A DNA stretch of 64,000 nucleotides, from positions 2,237,501-2,301,500 of the forward strand of contig NZ_CP053708.1 of assembly GCF_013201075.1 (NCBI RefSeq), written 5' to 3'. Both the position numbers and the translations under genes were made by a program. Below the pieces are notes generated by a model. The model saw only the letters and a program-made list of their open reading frames with translations. It did not search any database and had not been told where the DNA came from. The DNA comes from Lichenicola cladoniae (lineage in GTDB: Bacteria > Pseudomonadota > Alphaproteobacteria > Acetobacterales > Acetobacteraceae). This document shows, piece by piece, positions 59,889-64,000 of this stretch (position 1 is the stretch's first letter; every line of letters starts with the position of its first letter).

Positions 59889-61631
59889 GTGCTAGTGGGT
59901 TGGACAGCGGCTTCGAGCGCAGTCTACATCATACCGGTGGAAATCCATTTGTTCGACAAATCCCGAGCCGGTCCGGCCACGCGGTTGTTGGCGGCCCGGT
60001 TGCCGCTGGCGATCTTTGCCGGCCTGGTCTGCCTCTGGCCGGTGATCATGCATGGCGGCTGGCCCTACAACCATGACGGGTTACGCGCGTTGCTTCGCAT
60101 CGTTGAGGAAGCTGGCCAGTGGCAGGCCGGACATCCGTTGCCGCTATGGTCGAACGTATTCCAGCAGGCATACGGGTCGCCGGCGCCGATCCTGTATCAC
60201 AAGCTGTTCAGCGCTGTCGGCGCCTGTATCTGGCTGCTGACGGGTTCGCCGCAGACGACCCTGTGCCTGACGCTGCTCCTGTTCATGGTGATCGGCTTCA
60301 TCGGGACCGGCTTCGCGCTCCGAATGCTCGCGGGGCGGCCTGTGCTCGCGGTGGAGGCCCTGAGCGGCTGGGTACTGCTCTCTTGCAACTATTCGACGAC
60401 CGACTGGCTCTCTCGCGGCGCAATGGCGGAGTTCGCCGCCTTGTGCCTGCTGCCATACCTGTTCGCCTGGTGCATCGTGCTGCTCCAGCACGGGCGATGC
60501 AGCCGCTGGATCGGCCCTCTCATGGCGCTGCTCTGGCTCGCCCATTCCGGCATCGCGCTCTACTGCATTATTCCACTTGGCCTGTGCACCACAGTTGCGG
60601 CGGTCAGGCACGGACGCGCGCTTCAAAACGCAATCCGGCCACTGTTCCAGGCGATCGCGATCTTCGCGGTCCTGATCCTGCCGTTCGTGCTGGCGGCCTT
60701 GCCGATGCTGGCTTTCGCGGACACGCCGTTCCTGATTCTGCATTACCGCCCGCAGTTTACCCATGCGCAATTCCATCGGCTGTTCGCCGATCCGGACTGG
60801 CATTGGGGAGACCACAGCGAAGGCATGACGGTGCAGATCGATCCGTTGCTGCTGGCCGTCGCGGCGGCGTTGGCCCTGGTCATCGTCGTCAGGCCACGGC
60901 TTCACTGGCCGGCCTTGTTCCTGTTGCTGACGGCGGTGCTGGTCGTGCTGCTCCAGCTCAGGGCCGCGGTGCCGCTCTATGCTGTCATTCCTGGCTTCGC
61001 CTACATCCAGTTCACCTGGCGGCTGCTGTGCTTCCTGAGCGTCGCGCTGTCGATCGGGCTCGGTGTCGTTCTCGTTGCAGTGCTCGACGATAGGAATGGA
61101 AGCCCGCGATCCCTGCCCGCTCCAGTCATCGCTGGCCTGGTCTGCCTTGCCATGGTGTCCGGTCTCGGAAAGCCCCGTGCGCCCGGGCCCACCGAGAAAT
61201 GGTTCTCGAAGGCCGACATGACGCTCGGCGGCCAGGGCATCCCGACCAGCGGAGTGTCCATGGAAGCACCGGAGTATCTACCGAGGGTGCCCGGTGGGCC
61301 GCAGGAGTTCGGCGTGCTCTGGCAATCCGCACGCCGCTCGGGGCTGTGCACGGCGACATTGCTGGGCGATCCAAATCGCGAGGCCGCCGAACTTCACTTT
61401 CGAAATGACTGTTCAGCAGATGCCGAGATTGCCCTGCCGGTGTTTCTCGCCCCCGGCATGCGCGCGAGCCATGACGCAGTATCTGTGGCGATGGTCCGTG
61501 GCTGCGACGACCCAAGGGTTCGGCTTCGGCCTGGCGCAGCGCGCGTTATCAACCTGCAGATGCCGGGGTTTTTCACGGCGCTGCAGGATTGGTGGCATGG
61601 CCAGGCCAGCGAGCGCCGGTGCGAGACCTGA
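59889..61631 (+). CDS. Large polytopic membrane protein, GT-C/YfhO-like
   Basis: 580 residues with about 12 membrane helices and a soluble C-terminal domain (about 430-580). The N-terminal loop YNHDGLRALLRIVEEAGQWQ with PLWSNVFQQAYGSPAPILYH resembles membrane domains of the 6-pyruvoyl-tetrahydropterin-synthase-related and YfhO groups, thought to be GT-C-like glycosyltransferases. The start is uncertain: GTG at 59889 or GTG at 59937, no strong ribosome site. The IS ends 38 bases upstream, and the original frame is open across the insertion point, so the 5' end or promoter may have been altered by the insertion. Confidence 0.7.
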   Translation: MLVGWTAASSAVYIIPVEIHLFDKSRAGPATRLLAARLPLAIFAGLVCLWPVIMHGGWPYNHDGLRALLRIVEEAGQWQAGHPLPLWSNVFQQAYGSPAPILYHKLFSAVGACIWLLTGSPQTTLCLTLLLFMVIGFIGTGFALRMLAGRPVLAVEALSGWVLLSCNYSTTDWLSRGAMAEFAALCLLPYLFAWCIVLLQHGRCSRWIGPLMALLWLAHSGIALYCIIPLGLCTTVAAVRHGRALQNAIRPLFQAIAIFAVLILPFVLAALPMLAFADTPFLILHYRPQFTHAQFHRLFADPDWHWGDHSEGMTVQIDPLLLAVAAALALVIVVRPRLHWPALFLLLTAVLVVLLQLRAAVPLYAVIPGFAYIQFTWRLLCFLSVALSIGLGVVLVAVLDDRNGSPRSLPAPVIAGLVCLAMVSGLGKPRAPGPTEKWFSKADMTLGGQGIPTSGVSMEAPEYLPRVPGGPQEFGVLWQSARRSGLCTATLLGDPNREAAELHFRNDCSADAEIALPVFLAPGMRASHDAVSVAMVRGCDDPRVRLRPGAARVINLQMPGFFTALQDWWHGQASERRCET

Positions 61632-63212
61632 TCAGGGACCGGTGCGTGCCGGAGACGCCAGGTGCGTTGCCAGCACGGTCTGGGTCTGGCGATCGATCTC
61701 CAGCAGCTTGACCTCGTAGCCCCACAGGTCGGCGAGTTGGCGCAGGGTAGCACGCGCATCCTTCTCGTCCAGCAGATGGCCCGGGCTGGTGAGGTGCTGC
61801 AGCTTGAGGCAGCGATCGCCCGACAGGTCGACGTCCACGACCTCGATGTCGAGATAGAAATTTCCCGGATCGTAGGACTGCGCCACGCTTCGCCTTATGT
61901 CGCGATAGCCTTGCGGGTTGTGGATCGCATCGACCAGCAGATACGGTTTCTCCGCGTCGTCGTGCAGGCGGAACAGCTTGAACTGCCTCATGACCGCAGG
62001 CGACATGAACTGCTGGATGAAGCTCTCGTCGCGATATTCCGCCCATGCGTGCTTCAATGTGCCGAGCGCATCGCCATTGCCGGCGATATCGGGAAACCAG
62101 GCACGATCCTCTTCCGTCGGCGCTTCGCAGGTGCGCGCGATGTCAGTCATCATCGCATAGCCGAGCGCATAGGGATTGAAGTTGGGACCGCCGCCGGTGT
62201 CGAAGCCGGGCTGGCTGATCACGTTGGTGGTGGAATGGATGGTTTCCATGAACGCAGCGTCGTCGATCCGGCCCTGCTCGTGCAGGCGCGACATGATGCG
62301 GTAATGCACCCAGGTGGCACATCCCTCGTTCATCATCTTGGCTTGCGGCTGCGGATAGAAATACTGCGCGATCAGCCGGACGATCCGGATGATTTCCCGC
62401 TCCCAGGGTGCCAGCCGCTGACCGTTCTTCTCGATGAAATAAAGCAGGTTTTCCTCAGGCAGGCCGAGCCGCCGCCTCCGTTCGGCTGCATTGTCGAGAC
62501 CCTTTTCCGCCTTAGATCCGGGCACTGTTCGCCACAGATCGTTGAACACACGGTCCTCGTGCTCGCGCCGCTCGCGATCGCGCTGTTGCTCGCCCTTGAG
62601 GTCCATCGGCCTCGCGCCGCTGTGACGGTGCACGCCCTGGTTCTGCAGCGCATGTGCGGCGTCGAGAATGCGCTCGACCGCGCGAACACCGTGACGTTCC
62701 TCACAACGCGCGATATAGCCGCGGGCGAACTCGAGATAGTCGAGGATGCCGGACGGCTCGGTCCACTCCCTGAACAGGCGGTTGTTCTTGAAGAAATGGT
62801 TGTGCCCGAATGCTGCGTGCGCAATCACCAGGGCCTGCATCGTGGCGCTGTTTTCCTCCATCAGGTAGCTGATGCAGGGATCGGAGTTGATCACCACCTC
62901 GTAGGCTAACCCCATCAGGCCGCGCTTGTAGGCGTTCTCGTGTCCGACGAAGCGCTTGCCGAACGACCAGTGCTTATAGATCAGCGGCATGCCGTGCGAC
63001 GTATAGACGTCCAGCATCTGCTCGGAGGTAATGACCTCGATGCGGTTGGCATAAACATCGAGCTCGAGTTCATCGATGGCGATCCGTTCGATTGCATCGT
63101 AGGAGTTGCGCAGCGTGTCGAAGTTCCAGTCCGAGCCGCTATAGAGCAGTCCCGGGGACGAGCCCCCTCGCCTGCCCGACTGCCCGGTCTCGATCACATC
63201 CAGAGGGCTCAT
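61632..63212 (-). CDS. SpoVR family protein (YcgB-like)
   Basis: 526 residues covering the SpoVR domain end to end: WNFDTLRNSYDAIERIA-like N-terminus, HAAFGHNHFFKNN, MNEGCATWVHYRIM and NPYALGYAMM. Despite the name, in non-spore-formers this protein occurs with YeaH and the PrkA kinase in a stationary-phase/nitrogen stress cluster. It follows the DUF444 gene by 22 bases on the same strand, consistent with a PrkA-YeaH-SpoVR operon. The biochemical function is unknown. Its stop abuts the stop of the convergent membrane-protein gene. Confidence 0.93.
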   Translation of the reverse strand: MSPLDVIETGQSGRRGGSSPGLLYSGSDWNFDTLRNSYDAIERIAIDELELDVYANRIEVITSEQMLDVYTSHGMPLIYKHWSFGKRFVGHENAYKRGLMGLAYEVVINSDPCISYLMEENSATMQALVIAHAAFGHNHFFKNNRLFREWTEPSGILDYLEFARGYIARCEERHGVRAVERILDAAHALQNQGVHRHSGARPMDLKGEQQRDRERREHEDRVFNDLWRTVPGSKAEKGLDNAAERRRRLGLPEENLLYFIEKNGQRLAPWEREIIRIVRLIAQYFYPQPQAKMMNEGCATWVHYRIMSRLHEQGRIDDAAFMETIHSTTNVISQPGFDTGGGPNFNPYALGYAMMTDIARTCEAPTEEDRAWFPDIAGNGDALGTLKHAWAEYRDESFIQQFMSPAVMRQFKLFRLHDDAEKPYLLVDAIHNPQGYRDIRRSVAQSYDPGNFYLDIEVVDVDLSGDRCLKLQHLTSPGHLLDEKDARATLRQLADLWGYEVKLLEIDRQTQTVLATHLASPARTGP

Positions 63213-63234
63213 CCTAGGCTGCTCCTGCTCTGGT

Positions 63235-64000
63235 TCATGCGGTTTCCGGACGTCGCGCGAACAGGTCGCGAAACACCGGGAAGATGTCCCGTTTCTCGGA
63301 GACCTGCCGCATCGTCAGCCGATCGTTGGTCTCCGCCACGGCCTTGTAGCCACGCCACAGATCGGTCTCGCCGCGTATGACCGCACCGGAGCCGACAATC
63401 TCGATGTAGGCGTAATACTGCACCAAGGGCAGGATCTGTTCGCGCAGCAGCACGCAGGATCTCGGCGTATCCACGTTCGAATTGTCGCCGTCCGAGGCCT
63501 GCGCCACGTAGATGTTCCAGGTGTCGGCCGGATGGCGCGCCTTCTGCACCCGGAGCATCTCCACCAAAGCGGACGACACGATGGTACCGCCGGTGCGCGG
63601 ATCGTGAAAGAACGTGTCCTCGTCGACTTCCTCGGCCACTTCGGCATGCCGGATGAACACGAGGTCGACGCGCTTGTAGCGCCGTTCGAGAAACACATGC
63701 AGCAGCAGGAAGAACTGCTTGGCCAAGTCCTTCATGCGCTCGGTCATCGAGCCGGATACGTCCATCAGGCAGAACATGACCGCACGGGTCGAGGGCGTCG
63801 GCGTCGTGGTGAAGCGCCGGTAGCGGAGATCGACCGGATCGATCCATGGCACGCGGTTCATCCGCCGGAGCGACACCTGCAGCTCCAGCTTCAGCTCCGC
63901 CAGGGCGTCGAGGTCGGAAGGCTCGAGAGGCTCGCGCTCCTCGAGTTCGCTTATGAGCGCTTCAAGCTCCAGCACCCGCTCGGTCTTAGGGCGCCGCAGG
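63235..64000 (-). CDS. DUF444/YeaH family protein (partial, 5' end outside window)
   Basis: The reading frame is open to the window edge, so only the C-terminal 255 or so residues are seen of a protein usually above 400. A von Willebrand A-like segment is present with the metal-site motif CLMDVSGSMTE, followed by FIRHAEVAEEVDEDTFF and GGTIVSSALVEM, all typical of YeaH. It is followed by spoVR. A PrkA serine kinase gene is expected just beyond the right edge. The GTG at 63975 is internal and not the start. Confidence 0.9.
   Translation of the reverse strand, partial: LRRPKTERVLELEALISELEEREPLEPSDLDALAELKLELQVSLRRMNRVPWIDPVDLRYRRFTTTPTPSTRAVMFCLMDVSGSMTERMKDLAKQFFLLLHVFLERRYKRVDLVFIRHAEVAEEVDEDTFFHDPRTGGTIVSSALVEMLRVQKARHPADTWNIYVAQASDGDNSNVDTPRSCVLLREQILPLVQYYAYIEIVGSGAVIRGETDLWRGYKAVAETNDRLTMRQVSEKRDIFPVFRDLFARRPETA

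Overview
The window is about 64 kb of GC-rich chromosome from an alphaproteobacterium, most likely a member of Acetobacteraceae. Support comes from the 23S-5S-tRNA-fMet order, the fused ispDF gene, the dusB(nifR3)-ntrB-ntrC-ntrY-ntrX-hfq-hflX cluster, an ATP12-type F1-ATPase chaperone gene, and Tat-signal and Tyr/His/Trp-rich secreted proteins. I cannot assign a genus from sequence alone.

Layout. 1-1561: 3' end of an rRNA operon (partial 23S, 5S, tRNA-fMet) closed by a perfect 13-bp hairpin. 1568-11091: sugar-acid catabolic locus. A leftward operon holds idnD-like dehydrogenase, a ribose-type ABC importer (ATPase, permease, binding protein), an SMP-30 lactonase, a LacI-family regulator and an SDR. 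It is divergent from idnO-like gluconate 5-dehydrogenase and a D-2-hydroxyacid dehydrogenase, and together these look like uptake and interconversion of an aldonate, ketogluconate or idonate. 11151-11630: a CBS-pair protein. 11730-26299: a complete 13-gene respiratory complex I operon (nuoA-N) with fused nuoCD and the 898-residue NuoG carrying the extra N7 cluster, the Escherichia coli type of complex I. 26525-32034: small secreted proteins, a GT39-like glycosyltransferase, an NCS1 permease and a YCF48-like beta-propeller. 32115-38101: rarA, an RluC-like pseudouridine synthase, an AsmA protein and an ATP12-acylphosphatase fusion, all rightward and closely packed. 38257-46728: a tiny membrane ORF, a polytopic membrane protein, a Tat-exported alpha/beta hydrolase with a divergent LysR regulator, a TonB receptor plus glycerophosphodiesterase pair (receptor 5' end frameshifted), and a nitroreductase. 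46777-58185: ispDF, then dusB-ntrBC-ntrYX-hfq-hflX facing mazG. 58295-59850: an intact insertion sequence with a 5-bp target duplication. 59889-64000: a large membrane protein, then spoVR and a DUF444/YeaH gene running off the window.

The clearest departures from ordinary core genome are the ATP12-acylphosphatase fusion, the E. coli-type complex I operon in an alphaproteobacterial background, the displaced signal-peptide frame of the TonB receptor, a low-complexity insert in the NtrY ATPase domain, and the recent IS insertion with paired end repeats. I found no CRISPR array, prophage or recognisable defence system. Most CDS starts were trimmed from longer open frames using ribosome binding sites, ATGA overlaps and family alignment; where the start stays uncertain this is stated.
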